From assembly GCA_964550795.1 (NCBI GenBank), contig CAZKBH010000015.1, positions 23,110 to 87,109 on the forward strand: a DNA stretch of 64,000 nucleotides, in the 5' to 3' direction. A model generated the notes under the pieces. It saw only the letters and a program-made list of their open reading frames with translations, was not told where the DNA came from and did not search any database. Positions 25,098 through 34,741 of the stretch are shown here, piece by piece. Origin of the DNA: M3007 sp964550795. GTDB taxonomy: Bacteria; Bacteroidota; Bacteroidia; Chitinophagales; Saprospiraceae. Every line of letters starts with the position of its first letter. The first letter of the stretch is position 1. Both the position numbers and the translations under genes were made by a program.

Positions 25098-26930
25098 ATG
25101 AAGTACTTCACTCTTTTTTCGTTTCTGCTTTTATCTGCTTTAGGGCATGGGCAGATCACATTCCCAATTGACTTTGAGTCAAACACCATTCCCTACACGT
25201 TCACCGATTTTAGCGGCGGGCAAATGAGCCGGGAGGATAACCCCGATATGTCCGGGATCAATACCAGCGCCAAAGTGGCGCGTATGATCAAAAATGCCGG
25301 TGATCCCTGGGGTGGCAGCTTTTTGGAACTAGCCAACCCGGTTGATTTATCAACGAACAGGCATTTTAAAATAAAAGTTTGGACACCGGGCGCAGGCCGC
25401 AAAGTGTTGTTGAAAATAGAGAACCCAACCAATGGGGCAATTGCCTACGAACAAGAAGAAGTAACAACCGTTGGCAATGCATGGGAAACCCTGGTTTTTG
25501 ACTTCACAGGCGCCAATCCTGCGAATATCTACCAAAAAATGGTATTCATTTTCGACCTTGGAACGATTGGAAACGGCTCTTCCAATTTCACCTTTTATAT
25601 CGACGACATTGAGCAATTCAATGGTGGCAGTGGAAAAGCGCAGGTAGATCTGCCCATCACTTTTCAGGACACCGCTACGGTAGATTACAAATTGACCGAC
25701 TTTGGCGGCAACGCCTCTTCCATCGTGGTGGACCCAACCGATCCGGCGAACCTTGTAGGGAAGGCTATCAAAACAAACATGGCTGAATCTTGGGCCGGCA
25801 CCACCAATGGCGGCAGCGGCCTGGCCTCTTCCATTCCTTTCAACGCATCCAATACCAAAATGACCGTGCGGGTATGGTCGCCGGATGCAAATACGCCTAT
25901 TCGCCTGAAGGTAGAAAACGCAGCCGATCCAACCGTCAGTGTCGAAACAGAAACAAACACCACAATGGCAGGCCAGTGGGAAACCCTGGAGTTCAATTTC
26001 AGTAATCAGGCACCAGGTACGGCCGCACTGAACCTGGCCAGCACCTACAACAAAGTTTCTATCTTCTTCAACTTTGGCACTACTGGAGCTATGGCAGGGG
26101 AGAAGACCTACTATTGGGATGATGTCAAGTTCGTCGGAGGCGGAGGCGGTGGATTGGCACAGGTAAATCTGCCCATCACCTTTCAGGACACCGCTACGGT
26201 GGCCTATAATTTGGTTGATTTTGGTGGCAACGCATCCTCTATTGTTGAGGATCCTACCAACCCGGCGAACCTCGTAGGCAAGGCTATCAAAACGGGGGCG
26301 GCCGAACTTTGGGCCGGCACTTCCAACGGGGGCAGCGGCCTGGCCTCCCCCATCCCTTTCACCGCATCCAGCACCAAAATGACCGTGCGGGTATGGTCGC
26401 CCGATGCGAATACGCCTATTCGCCTGAAGGTAGAAAATGCAGGCGATCCAACCGTCAGTGTCGAAACAGAAACAAACACCACGATGGCAGGCCAGTGGGA
26501 AACCCTGGAGTTCAATTTCAGTAATCAGGCACCAGGTACGGCCGCACTGAACCTGGCCAGCACCTACAACAAAGTTTCTATCTTCTTCAACTTTGGCACC
26601 ACCGGAGCCATGGCCGGGGAGAAGACTTATTATTGGGACGATGTCAGATTTGGCGGCCAGGTAAGTGTCAAAAATCTGGAAGCAGCAGCGGCCGGCATTC
26701 AAATCTACCCGAACCCCGCTGTGGATTTTTGCACCATTACTTTTCCTGAAATGTTGACGGAGCCTGCTCAACTGTCTGTGCTGGATGCAAATGGACGACT
26801 TGTAAAAGCGCTTACGATCGCACAGCAGAATTCTTTGCTGGACTTACAAGGGTTCAATAACGGGTTTTACTATCTTCGAATTGAAAAAGACGGTAAAAGT
26901 TACTTCCAGAAGTTGAGCATTGTAAGGTAA
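25098..26930 (+). CDS. Type IX-secreted multi-module glycan-binding protein
   Basis: Start at ATG 25098 (MKYFTLFSFLLLSALGHGQ, signal peptide). The 610-residue protein has three CBM-like sandwich modules (about 20-175, 185-355 and 360-530), each with FQDTATV or similar opening, a VRVWSPDANTPIRLKVEN-type strand pair and a YYWDDV/FYIDDI closing strand. A type A sorting domain follows (IYPNPAVDFCTI to the C-terminal KLSIVR). Modules 2 and 3 are near-identical at DNA level with a period of 519 bases, a recent internal duplication. No catalytic motif is seen. As the last gene of the locus it may be released or attached to the surface to bind glucan. Confidence 0.8.
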   Translation: MKYFTLFSFLLLSALGHGQITFPIDFESNTIPYTFTDFSGGQMSREDNPDMSGINTSAKVARMIKNAGDPWGGSFLELANPVDLSTNRHFKIKVWTPGAGRKVLLKIENPTNGAIAYEQEEVTTVGNAWETLVFDFTGANPANIYQKMVFIFDLGTIGNGSSNFTFYIDDIEQFNGGSGKAQVDLPITFQDTATVDYKLTDFGGNASSIVVDPTDPANLVGKAIKTNMAESWAGTTNGGSGLASSIPFNASNTKMTVRVWSPDANTPIRLKVENAADPTVSVETETNTTMAGQWETLEFNFSNQAPGTAALNLASTYNKVSIFFNFGTTGAMAGEKTYYWDDVKFVGGGGGGLAQVNLPITFQDTATVAYNLVDFGGNASSIVEDPTNPANLVGKAIKTGAAELWAGTSNGGSGLASPIPFTASSTKMTVRVWSPDANTPIRLKVENAGDPTVSVETETNTTMAGQWETLEFNFSNQAPGTAALNLASTYNKVSIFFNFGTTGAMAGEKTYYWDDVRFGGQVSVKNLEAAAAGIQIYPNPAVDFCTITFPEMLTEPAQLSVLDANGRLVKALTIAQQNSLLDLQGFNNGFYYLRIEKDGKSYFQKLSIVR

Positions 26931-26979
26931 GAAGAAGTATACCTTCGGTACTTAACAAGAGCGGTAAAAGGCTTGAATA

Positions 26980-27010
26980 GAATAGCCTCGATTTTTAATC
27001 GGGGCTATTC
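26980..27010 (+). terminator. Hairpin terminator after the glucan-utilisation operon
   Basis: GAATAGCC...CGAT, then TTTTA, then ATCG...GGCTATTC forms a stem-loop of about 12 pairs with one imperfect position, followed by TTATTT. It lies 50 bases after the last gene of the 18 kb array and before the convergent DUF3667 gene. Confidence 0.6.
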
Positions 27011-27116
27011 TTATTTAAGAGCATGTTGGGGATTTCCAATAAAGAAGGAGCCGCTTGAATGATGCAAATTACAGTCCGCTTGCGCGAAGCTGACTCAATA
27101 CCAAGCCCAACGCACG

Positions 27117-27983
27117 CTAAATAACCCAAAACGCCACGAACATGACCAGTTTCCGGTAAAGAATATATGCAAATGCATAAAAGGCGAAAAACAGGACCGC
27201 TTTTATACCCAGAGCGAACCAACTCCCTCCATAAAAATGGCGCGTGGCTATTAAATGAAACGGCAATAACGCCGCTAATAACATTAAAAGCAAGGTAATA
27301 CTATGTGCATTAAAGAGCAACAAAATGGCCACGCCAACAATCATCATAAATAAGATAAAAAAGGCAAACCAGTGCGTTGCAAAAATCAAATGGCATAGAA
27401 ACAAACGGTTTTGTTTGTAGAACAAGCCCCAAAAGACCAGACCAAGAAATGGGACGAATACATAGAGCATTCCTTTGGTGAGGTTACTAATTTCGGTATC
27501 CATAATGGATATAGCTGCCTCCACACTCATGCCCCTTTCTGCAGCGTAAGTGTCTACCCAGGTCCTAATCGGCAGTCCGTTCCATAATTGCATCTCTGAT
27601 TCATACACGAATGTCAACAGCGGGGCAAAAGCATCGTTTTCGCTAAATATCAGGAAGAAGATCAGGTTGACTAACAAAAACACCTGCAAAGGTTTGAGAT
27701 ATGCACTTCTGCGCCCGGTGATATAGGCCGCCGACAGTTCACTCGGCCGGGTCAAGAGTAGCCGAATGGTGCGGAACAGTTTGGAGTCGAGGTGGGTAAA
27801 ATCTTCCAACAGCGATTGCGCATAGGTTTGCAGGCTTAAATCGCTGGCTGAGATGCGTTTTTCGCCACAGGAATGGCAAAACAGCCCGACAAATGTAGTA
27901 CCGCAGGTAGGGCAGGATTCAGGTGGGGTTTCACTGATATGAATACCCGGCACCTTTTCAGTTTGTGTAGCAGCTGGAACCAT
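27117..27983 (-). CDS. DUF3667 membrane protein with zinc ribbon
   Basis: The 288-residue protein has a treble-clef/zinc-ribbon near the N terminus (CPTCGTTFVGLFCHSCGEKR, two CxxC pairs). The DUF3667 signature follows (LLEDFTHLDSKLFRTIRLLL, RPSELSAAYITGRR) and then about five transmembrane helices. DUF3667 proteins are common in Bacteroidota and of unknown function. The gene is convergent with the glucan operon. Confidence 0.85.
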   Translation of the reverse strand: MVPAATQTEKVPGIHISETPPESCPTCGTTFVGLFCHSCGEKRISASDLSLQTYAQSLLEDFTHLDSKLFRTIRLLLTRPSELSAAYITGRRSAYLKPLQVFLLVNLIFFLIFSENDAFAPLLTFVYESEMQLWNGLPIRTWVDTYAAERGMSVEAAISIMDTEISNLTKGMLYVFVPFLGLVFWGLFYKQNRLFLCHLIFATHWFAFFILFMMIVGVAILLLFNAHSITLLLMLLAALLPFHLIATRHFYGGSWFALGIKAVLFFAFYAFAYILYRKLVMFVAFWVI

Positions 27984-28087
27984 GTGGCAAATCTACGGTA
28001 TATATGCTTTACTTGACTTAGACCCGAGCGAGGGCTTAGCGCCAGCGGATCTGGCAGCAAAACAAAAATTACCAGTAGTATGGGGAA

Positions 28088-30607
28088 TTACCTAACTAAA
28101 GTTACATCGCCGTATATGCTGATTTCTTCTCCTTCGTCAAGTCGAAGGCGGCTAACATACACATATACACCCACATTGGCAGGTTTCCCACGGACGAGGC
28201 CATCCCAGGCTGCATCAGGTCCCTGTCCGCTAAATACCAGGCTTCCCCAGCGGTCGAAGATGTCGAGGCTTTCTACCTGCACACCGGCCCCGGGATAGAC
28301 ACGGAAAAGTTCATTTTCAATGCCTCCGGGTCTGAATATGTTGGGTTGATACACGCGCACTTCCGGAAGCACCCTTAGCGTGTCCGATGCCCTGCACTGG
28401 CCCAGTTCTGCGACTAGGATATACACGCCCGGATCGGTGATAATCCGATTGAGTTCAGGCGTCCCGTCTTGCCATAGATAGCTTGCATTGGCTGGGGATA
28501 TGGTTGGGCGGACCATTTGCTGCGCACCTTCCCCGAGCCTGAAGTCATCTCCTATGCGCACCCCCGGTGTGGCCAGCACGTCAATAAGAAGCGTTTGAGA
28601 CAAGGTGCAGTTGTTGTTTTCGAGCGACAAAGTGATGGCATATATTTCGGCAGACGGCCAATTCACTTCGATTTCGGCGGCGTTTGCAGGCCAATTGGGT
28701 ATGGGCGGATTGATTTGCCATGTCCACTGCGTGCCAGGAGCCTGGGGCGGCGTTTGTAATGTTAGGGGATCGAGCCTACACGTCAAATCGGGTAGCGAGA
28801 ATGCTGCATCGAGTACCGTAATAGTCAACTCAAGCGACTGGCTTACTTCGCAAAACCCCTGGTTGGTTGCGCTTAGGCTATACAATCCGGAGCTGTTGAC
28901 CGCTCGATTCAGCTCGGGCCAGCCATCGCTCCATGTCCAGGTTGTGGCGTTGGTAAGTTGCGGTTGCAGGATGATAGTGGTATCTTTACAGAAAGACAGT
29001 GGGGTAGGTAATGAGATTTGGGGGCGGTTCAGCACCACAAGTTCACGCGTGAAAGTATCCTGGACACATTCGGAGATCGCAATCTGGCGAATCGTGAATC
29101 GGCCAGGCGTGTCAAATCGTACTTCTGGCGGAGTCAAACCGCTGAACGTGGCTGGCAGGCCAAGGCCGAAATCCCATAAGGCTGAGGAGGCACCGCCATT
29201 TTCCAATTGGTCCGGGCGCAAAGACACCCCCGCACAAACGGTGTCTGGCAGATTAAACGTGGCGCTCACTCCAATCAATGCGGGCGTATCTTCACAAAAA
29301 GTACTCACTCCGGCCGCCAAGCCCTGCGCCCACACAAAAACGGCTTGGGTGGCGGTTACATTTACGCCGCCAAATGACGGCTGTACGGAAACCTCGGTCA
29401 AAGTGGCCGGCCTAAGCAAACCACACCATGGCGCACCTGCGCATGCCGGCAGCACCAGTGAAGTGTCCATACGGAGTAATAAGCTGCTGTTGGTTGATTG
29501 GGGACGACGCGATGCGGCCAGCCAGAATTCTGTCCCTTGGCTTACGGCATCTGCCCGTATGGGCGTGATATCGCTTAGGCCCCGGTATTGCACACCCTTG
29601 AGCAACTCGCCGGCTTGATTCGCCCGCAGGAGTACGCTGCTTTGGAAGCCATCAATGAGGGCAACAAACGTGGAATCGTCTGCCCAGAGCAATGTGCTGT
29701 TGGCCCGCGCCTGGGATTCGGTAACCACGCATCCGGCTGTAAGCGCGAGGGAGGCGTCCAATTTTACGGCCAGACACTCACTCGACGCGGCGCTTTGCCG
29801 TCCTACTGCCCAAAATCCGCCATCCGGGGTGGCCATTGCTGAGGAGATATTGATGTCGGAGATGTCTTTGCCCGCGATCAGTTGGCCTGAAATCCGGTCG
29901 TAAAGCCGCAACCGCATTCGATTTCCCGATTCAAAATAGGAGTGAAAAAGCACTTTGGATTCATCCGCCGAAAGCACAATATCGCTCCTGATGAGCACCA
30001 ATCCCAATCCTTGCGCTCCTGTTGATTGTGCGGTTGACCAGGCAAGCGATCCTTCAGGAGTGAAGCAGGCAAGTGTGTAATCTGCCGCAATAATCCCATG
30101 CACACAGGCCCAACCCTCTTGGGTTACCCGCAACCTGAAATGAGCGGAGGAGAGGTTTGTCCCGAGCTGGTTGAGCAATCTGACCCATAAAGGATTCCAG
30201 TTGGCGTCAAATCTGGCAAGAAAGAGCTGCGCCCCTACCACTACCGTTGGAAACGGCTCTTCATCGGTCAGGATAATCGCGTATTTTTCACCTGATGCGC
30301 TTTCTGCAAAATCTAGTAATACGGCTCCGGGCGAGTTGAACGCATTTTGGATTTTTCGGGCAACGCCCACCGGGTTGCCATCCGCTCCTATTCGAATCAA
30401 TTGCGAGGGCGTCGCCGGGCCTGCATCATTGGTGGGCCCAGCCAAAAGCCACGCCCCTCCACCCGTTGCCGGTTTGAGGCGCTGGATATAGTTGTTGCCA
30501 AGGGGTTCTCCCCAGGCTATCGCTTTGAGGGAGCTGTTTTGCGCGTGCAAAGCAGCCAGAATGCAGACTTGAAGTAAGGCAGAACAAATCAGCGTACGCA
30601 ATGACAT
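28088..30607 (-). CDS. Large secreted protein with CHU_C/type B sorting domain
   Basis: The 839-residue protein has a signal peptide (LICSALLQVCILAALHAQ). A propeller-like region (about 25-400) carries repeated IRSDIVLSADES- and FWAVGRQ-type blades. PKD/Ig-like segments follow (about 450-740) with cysteines in regular places (CAGVSL, CKDTTI, CEVSQS, CRLDPL). The C-terminal domain of gliding-motility-associated secreted proteins is present (VYQPNIFRPGG, LDIFDRWGSLVFSGQG, YGDVTLVR), so export by the type IX system is expected. The substrate or ligand is unknown. Related proteins act as surface adhesins or large structural proteins. Confidence 0.8.
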   Translation of the reverse strand: MSLRTLICSALLQVCILAALHAQNSSLKAIAWGEPLGNNYIQRLKPATGGGAWLLAGPTNDAGPATPSQLIRIGADGNPVGVARKIQNAFNSPGAVLLDFAESASGEKYAIILTDEEPFPTVVVGAQLFLARFDANWNPLWVRLLNQLGTNLSSAHFRLRVTQEGWACVHGIIAADYTLACFTPEGSLAWSTAQSTGAQGLGLVLIRSDIVLSADESKVLFHSYFESGNRMRLRLYDRISGQLIAGKDISDINISSAMATPDGGFWAVGRQSAASSECLAVKLDASLALTAGCVVTESQARANSTLLWADDSTFVALIDGFQSSVLLRANQAGELLKGVQYRGLSDITPIRADAVSQGTEFWLAASRRPQSTNSSLLLRMDTSLVLPACAGAPWCGLLRPATLTEVSVQPSFGGVNVTATQAVFVWAQGLAAGVSTFCEDTPALIGVSATFNLPDTVCAGVSLRPDQLENGGASSALWDFGLGLPATFSGLTPPEVRFDTPGRFTIRQIAISECVQDTFTRELVVLNRPQISLPTPLSFCKDTTIILQPQLTNATTWTWSDGWPELNRAVNSSGLYSLSATNQGFCEVSQSLELTITVLDAAFSLPDLTCRLDPLTLQTPPQAPGTQWTWQINPPIPNWPANAAEIEVNWPSAEIYAITLSLENNNCTLSQTLLIDVLATPGVRIGDDFRLGEGAQQMVRPTISPANASYLWQDGTPELNRIITDPGVYILVAELGQCRASDTLRVLPEVRVYQPNIFRPGGIENELFRVYPGAGVQVESLDIFDRWGSLVFSGQGPDAAWDGLVRGKPANVGVYVYVSRLRLDEGEEISIYGDVTLVR

Positions 30608-30725
30608 GACTAGTAAATCGTGTGAAATGGATATAACATAGGCCTCATTTTTATGTTTTAAAAGTGGTCTTTTTTCCTTTTAAGGGGGGGATATGTACAA
30701 AACCACCCTGTTGGCTATAAATCAA

Positions 30726-32636
30726 TCAATTATCGCCTACTTTTTTCTTTAACTTCATAGCGTCAACTACTATTTGTGGAAGCAGCGGAAGGCCTATTTT
30801 TGCCCTAAAATCGTTTATGGTATCTTCATCACCCTCCCAAGGGGGCAGGGGCAGTTGTATCTCGCCACCCTCAAGTAACTGATAGCCCGTCAGGTAACGC
30901 TGGGGCTTGCCCAACAAAAGATTGCTCTGGTCGTAGCATTTTGCATACATAATCCAGGGGAGTTCACCTGCCTCACAAGCCTGATGCAAGTATGGAAGCC
31001 ATTTAAGGTATGCGACGATATCCTCAGCGTTGAATAACAAGTGAAAAGCATTGTTAACTGCGCTCTCACTAAACGCTCCTTTTTTGGGCCAACCTGTTTT
31101 TTCTAAAATGGGGAGAATCGTATGATAATGTGATCGGTAGTGCTTTTGAGCTGCGGCCTCTGTAGTCCCTGGTAAATCCACCGTGAAATGCTCATCTCCT
31201 GGAATATACCCTGGAAGAGAATTTAACATAAAATTCATTACTCCGCCTGAAAATCGGCAAGCATCAAATCGAAGTGAATCTATCAAGAAGGACGCGCTTG
31301 CTTGTTTGAATTTTTTATAACTGTCGCGGACTTTCCTTTCCATAATATTCCAGCGCTTATCCAATCTCAGAGAATCAAATCGGGGGTCAAACAACAGTAG
31401 CATGAGCGTACCATTTTCATCTTTTTTCGCTGATATCCACTTGTCCAGATAAGAAAAAGCCATGGGTTTGTTTTTATCTCCAAGGGCTTTCAATGCGTAT
31501 CGGTAGTACATATTGGTTAATGTCAGGTCCGATTGCATTATTTCGATACGGCGGTTCAACTTGCGGCCTTCATCGCTATCGTTGGGGCGATAAGGAGAAC
31601 TGCCGCCCAAGGCGAGCGTATAGAAGCGATGCGGTGGGAATTGAAGTACTTCGGTCAGATATTTATATAGGGCTTGTACTCGTTTTTGCGACAGGGCAAG
31701 ATTGTCATTCCCGATGCTATCGGTATGTCCAGACAATTCAAAAATCAAGTCAGGATACTTATTTGCAAATCCGGCGAAGGAATCTAATTCCGTTCGGTGT
31801 TCGTCGGTCAACTCGAACGCATCGTTTTCATACAATAAAATTTTACTGTCCATCAAAGGCTTTACGCCTAGTGCAACGGGATCATATTGACTGCAGTAAT
31901 AAATGGAGCTGTCTAACCCAGCAGAAGTTTCGGGCATCTCCACGACGGATACATTGTCGAGGAAATAATGCACATCAGAAAAACTTCGAGAACTCGGCCA
32001 CTGGGGGTCTGCAAAAACACCGATCATCAGGTAGTTGCTGGTGCACAAAGGCCTAATGCGCCATTTCACTTGATACCACTGTTCATAAATCAATGTATCA
32101 ACTCCCATAAATGGGAAAATAAGTGCCTTCCTCCCGGTGTTAAAAAAGGACAAATTTTGTGGTAAAAGGGCGATCCCTAAGTGTTTGCCCCAATCCGGGT
32201 CGTGCCGTTTTGCGTGTTGAATGTACAACCAAAGACTAACTTCATACACCTGCCCGACTCGCATTGACTCAGTAGTACGGGCAGACAAATGAGAAGCTCC
32301 TTCTACCCCACCAAAAATTCCATTCGTGCCCGGCTTATAAACCATAGAGATCATTGATTTGCCTGACTGGGGCGATATTTTGTCCATGGGACACATCTTT
32401 CCTTTTTTATCGTCTGAATTCTGTTTATAGTCTATATCGCATAGTATGCAGAGCCACCCGCCATTGCTCCAATTATAGACGAGAGAAGCATATTGAGAAG
32501 TAGATTGATAACAACTCAAACACTTTTGATCCCCATGTTCCTCAAACCCACCATTTCGGAGTATGCTTTTTTGTGCAAATGCTTGACAGGTGGAAATCAA
32601 ACAAATCAGATAGAGAGAAAGGGAATGGATGTTCAT
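30726..32636 (-). CDS. OmpA-domain protein with N-terminal sandwich and DUF6624-like tail
   Basis: The 636-residue protein has a signal peptide (CLISTCQAFAQ). Residues about 22-240 start with ILRNGGFEEH and carry paired cysteines (KCLSC, CILCDIDY) in a jelly-roll-like domain. An OmpA-type peptidoglycan-binding domain lies at about 270-380 (FELSGHTDSIGNDNLALSQKR, then NRRIEIMQS). The C-terminal part resembles DUF6624 (ILEKTGWPKKGAF, YDQSNLLLGKPQRYLTG, IGLPLLP). The same architecture recurs at 39598-41490, so the two are paralogues on either side of the decayed export locus. Its role at the cell wall is inferred from the OmpA domain only. Confidence 0.8.
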   Translation of the reverse strand: MNIHSLSLYLICLISTCQAFAQKSILRNGGFEEHGDQKCLSCYQSTSQYASLVYNWSNGGWLCILCDIDYKQNSDDKKGKMCPMDKISPQSGKSMISMVYKPGTNGIFGGVEGASHLSARTTESMRVGQVYEVSLWLYIQHAKRHDPDWGKHLGIALLPQNLSFFNTGRKALIFPFMGVDTLIYEQWYQVKWRIRPLCTSNYLMIGVFADPQWPSSRSFSDVHYFLDNVSVVEMPETSAGLDSSIYYCSQYDPVALGVKPLMDSKILLYENDAFELTDEHRTELDSFAGFANKYPDLIFELSGHTDSIGNDNLALSQKRVQALYKYLTEVLQFPPHRFYTLALGGSSPYRPNDSDEGRKLNRRIEIMQSDLTLTNMYYRYALKALGDKNKPMAFSYLDKWISAKKDENGTLMLLLFDPRFDSLRLDKRWNIMERKVRDSYKKFKQASASFLIDSLRFDACRFSGGVMNFMLNSLPGYIPGDEHFTVDLPGTTEAAAQKHYRSHYHTILPILEKTGWPKKGAFSESAVNNAFHLLFNAEDIVAYLKWLPYLHQACEAGELPWIMYAKCYDQSNLLLGKPQRYLTGYQLLEGGEIQLPLPPWEGDEDTINDFRAKIGLPLLPQIVVDAMKLKKKVGDN

Positions 32637-32697
32637 AAAATTTATAGTGGTTGATCAATTGATTGATAGTATAAATGGTTAGCCTGATTTCCTATCC

Positions 32698-33297
32698 CTA
32701 CCCACCCCATAAAAGACGATCAATTGACGGAATCAAACCTTCTTGTATATGCTTTATCGCGGTAGAATCGGAGGCTCCTCCAGCTATGACCTTAGCAATT
32801 TTTCCTTTTTGATCAACCAAAAAAGTAGTCGGATATCCCCAAGGACAGCGAAAGATACCCATTATAATGGATTCTCCATCACTAACATGGTCAAAATCCC
32901 AGGGGTGCCGCACTAAAAAAGTTACGACATCTTGCCTGCTATCCCGTGAAATTGCGAGGAATCGGAGCGGTTCTTTGCTGTATTTCGCTGCCAATTGATT
33001 AAACCCGGGTATTTCGGCCACACAAGGCGCGCAGCCCTCAAACCAAAAATTAACAATAGTTATTCTGTCTTTGAAGTAATTCTGGTCTATTTTTTCATTG
33101 GAAATGCTCGTGCATTCAAATTGAGGGAATGTGGAACCAATTACGCAGTCGAGCGTAGAAAGATTTAAGGACAGATTTTCGGACGCATTCTTTTGCGCAC
33201 ACAACTCCAGAGCCGTAATATAGGCTATATCCTGCTTTTTAGTGCAACTCAGTAATGTGGTCGCGAGCGCAAAAAGGATGCTTAGACTGGTGTTCAT
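32698..33297 (-). CDS. TlpA/ResA-like thioredoxin lipoprotein
   Basis: Start placed at ATG 33297, directly before a lipoprotein signal (LSILFALATTLLSCTKK); an upstream in-frame start overlaps the barrel gene. The 199-residue protein has the TlpA-like fold: FWFEGCAPCVAEIPGFNQLA with a CAPC active site at about 98-101, LRFLAISRDS, and the cis-proline region GYPTTFLVDQKGKI. Such proteins reduce disulfides outside the cytoplasm and often accompany peptide-maturation clusters in Bacteroidota. It is the last gene of the minus-strand series running down from 38.7 kb. Confidence 0.88.
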   Translation of the reverse strand: MNTSLSILFALATTLLSCTKKQDIAYITALELCAQKNASENLSLNLSTLDCVIGSTFPQFECTSISNEKIDQNYFKDRITIVNFWFEGCAPCVAEIPGFNQLAAKYSKEPLRFLAISRDSRQDVVTFLVRHPWDFDHVSDGESIIMGIFRCPWGYPTTFLVDQKGKIAKVIAGGASDSTAIKHIQEGLIPSIDRLLWGG

Positions 33298-33320
33298 GGG
33301 TTCAAGCGCTAGTACCCCCC

Positions 33321-34094
33321 TCAAAAACGATACGCTACCTGAACGGCTATCATCAAATTATTCAAACCCGCCTGATAGCTGCCTTGGGTAGCCAAAGTAT
33401 TAGTACCCGGCAGATCGCGCGTCCAGGAGCCTTCGATGAACTTGGGGGCGACGTAGTAGAAAAGATCGGCCCCAATGGAAAAACGGGGCACGCGTTGGAA
33501 TATGTATTGCCCGCCCATTCCGAGCCGACCCACTGGCACGAACCGACGGGTAACGCTGTGTTCCACCGTTCCGCCAGCCTCCCATACAAGGGTATTTGTG
33601 GGCGAATCAACTTTAAGCAGTTCAATTCCCTGAGCGGTTTCATTCCGGTCGTGGGTATAAGCGCCAAACAGGCCCGCACTCAAGCGGATAAAAGTCCATT
33701 TGTTTTCTAAAATCCGATACTGGGCTCCGCCTCCAACCATCACCTGGAAAGCTTCAAAGTCACTGACTTGGCCTTCAATAGCGGCGGTAGAGGGAGATAA
33801 AGGTTGTGGTGGCGTGATGGTTGTCTGGCTGGTGACATAGTACAACGAACCTTGGGCGCTTAAAAAATAATGCCAGCGCTTATTCAACCGTTGGGTTATG
33901 TCTATCCCCATCAAAAAGGGCGTCTGTTTGAACACTTGCCGAATGCCCGGAGCCTGGGCCGAAGTGCTGTTTCCCTGCGAACTATATAAATGCCACAAAT
34001 TCACGTAGGCGCTTATGCTTCGAGGGTAATCCTGTTCCTGTGCAGCGAGTAAAGCGGTGCATAAAAAGGCGATGGATAAGCATATTGATTTCAT
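33321..34094 (-). CDS. Putative outer-membrane beta-barrel protein
   Basis: The 257-residue protein has a signal peptide (LSIAFLCTALLAAQ) followed by amphipathic strands (RWHYFLSAQGSLYYV, FQVMVGGGAQYRIL, FIRLSAGLFGAY, FVPVGRLGMGGQYIF) and a C-terminal LMIAVQVAYRF ending in Phe, as in outer-membrane barrels. About 8-10 strands are expected. Function unknown. It lies between the TlpA-like gene and a small membrane-protein gene in the same orientation. Confidence 0.7.
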   Translation of the reverse strand: MKSICLSIAFLCTALLAAQEQDYPRSISAYVNLWHLYSSQGNSTSAQAPGIRQVFKQTPFLMGIDITQRLNKRWHYFLSAQGSLYYVTSQTTITPPQPLSPSTAAIEGQVSDFEAFQVMVGGGAQYRILENKWTFIRLSAGLFGAYTHDRNETAQGIELLKVDSPTNTLVWEAGGTVEHSVTRRFVPVGRLGMGGQYIFQRVPRFSIGADLFYYVAPKFIEGSWTRDLPGTNTLATQGSYQAGLNNLMIAVQVAYRF

Positions 34095-34104
34095 GATGTA
34101 GTAT

Positions 34105-34623
34105 TTATATGGTTTCTTCCAATTTCACAATTTTAAGATCTACCTGCTGCAGATTATGCCTGGTCACAAATGATTCAAAATCGTGTTTATTCGTGATTTC
34201 AAAGTTCGTTCGATTGCCATAGATGTCGGTTACCAGCAATCCGATATCTCCCTGCACCACAAATGCACGTCCGTATTTTTTACTTTTTCTGTATCCACTA
34301 CCCAAATAGTGACGAACCGGGTTAAATTTAACCATCCGTGCCGACTTGATATGTTTCCATGAGAGTACTCTGGGCTTCCACTGTAGCGGAAAGTACCGGT
34401 ACCGGATTTCAGCTTCATTGACCGACAGTTCAAAGCGCATTGCCAGTAGGAGTGCTAAAGGAAGCAGGGTTCCCAAAAGAATAAGCCAAAATTCGGGCGA
34501 TTTGAGGGTGAGTTCCTCCGGATGTTTGGCAAAGTGTACGGACAGAATGATGAAAGGTGGAATATACATGATCCAAATAAACCACGACTTAAATAAGCTG
34601 TTTTTCTGTTGATATTTTTCCAT
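34105..34623 (-). CDS. Small membrane protein with PH-like domain
   Basis: The 172-residue protein has two transmembrane helices (about 14-30 and 45-65). A soluble part follows with a bacterial PH-like pattern (FELSVNEAEIRYRYFPLQW, then VLSWKHIKSARMVKFNP and the strand GLLVTDIYGNRTNFEI). The family is not named with confidence. It begins 13 bases after the HlyD remnant and may have belonged to the same export operon. Confidence 0.65.
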   Translation of the reverse strand: MEKYQQKNSLFKSWFIWIMYIPPFIILSVHFAKHPEELTLKSPEFWLILLGTLLPLALLLAMRFELSVNEAEIRYRYFPLQWKPRVLSWKHIKSARMVKFNPVRHYLGSGYRKSKKYGRAFVVQGDIGLLVTDIYGNRTNFEITNKHDFESFVTRHNLQQVDLKIVKLEETI

Positions 34624-34636
34624 GTTGGTATATGCG

Positions 34637-34741
34637 CTATTGAGTTTTTAATAAATCCCGCAATTGTCCAAAAACGCGCTCCAGAACCCGGCGGTCTTCT
34701 GTAATGATCCGTACCTGGCCGGACATTTCCTGGCGGAAAGT
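34637..34741 (-). pseudogene. C-terminal remnant of an HlyD-type membrane-fusion protein
   Basis: A 34-residue open frame without a start reads TFRQEMSGQVRIITEDRRVL, then ERVFGQLRDLLKTQ and a stop. This is the characteristic end of HlyD-family adaptors of peptide exporters (FRQ-MSGQ--IITEDR). It begins directly at the stop of the small membrane-protein gene (34742), so the rest of the adaptor has been lost by deletion. Together with the C39-ABC pseudogene at 38 kb it marks a dead peptide-export system. Confidence 0.7.

Noticed and set aside
25350..26771. 473-codon minus-strand ORF opposite the secreted glycan-binding protein
   Set aside because: Antisense to a gene with signal peptide, CBM-like modules and sorting domain; the repeated composition only lacks stops by chance.
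28605..29618. 337-codon plus-strand ORF within the CHU_C protein gene
   Set aside because: Shadow of the minus-strand gene; no domain pattern and no start context.
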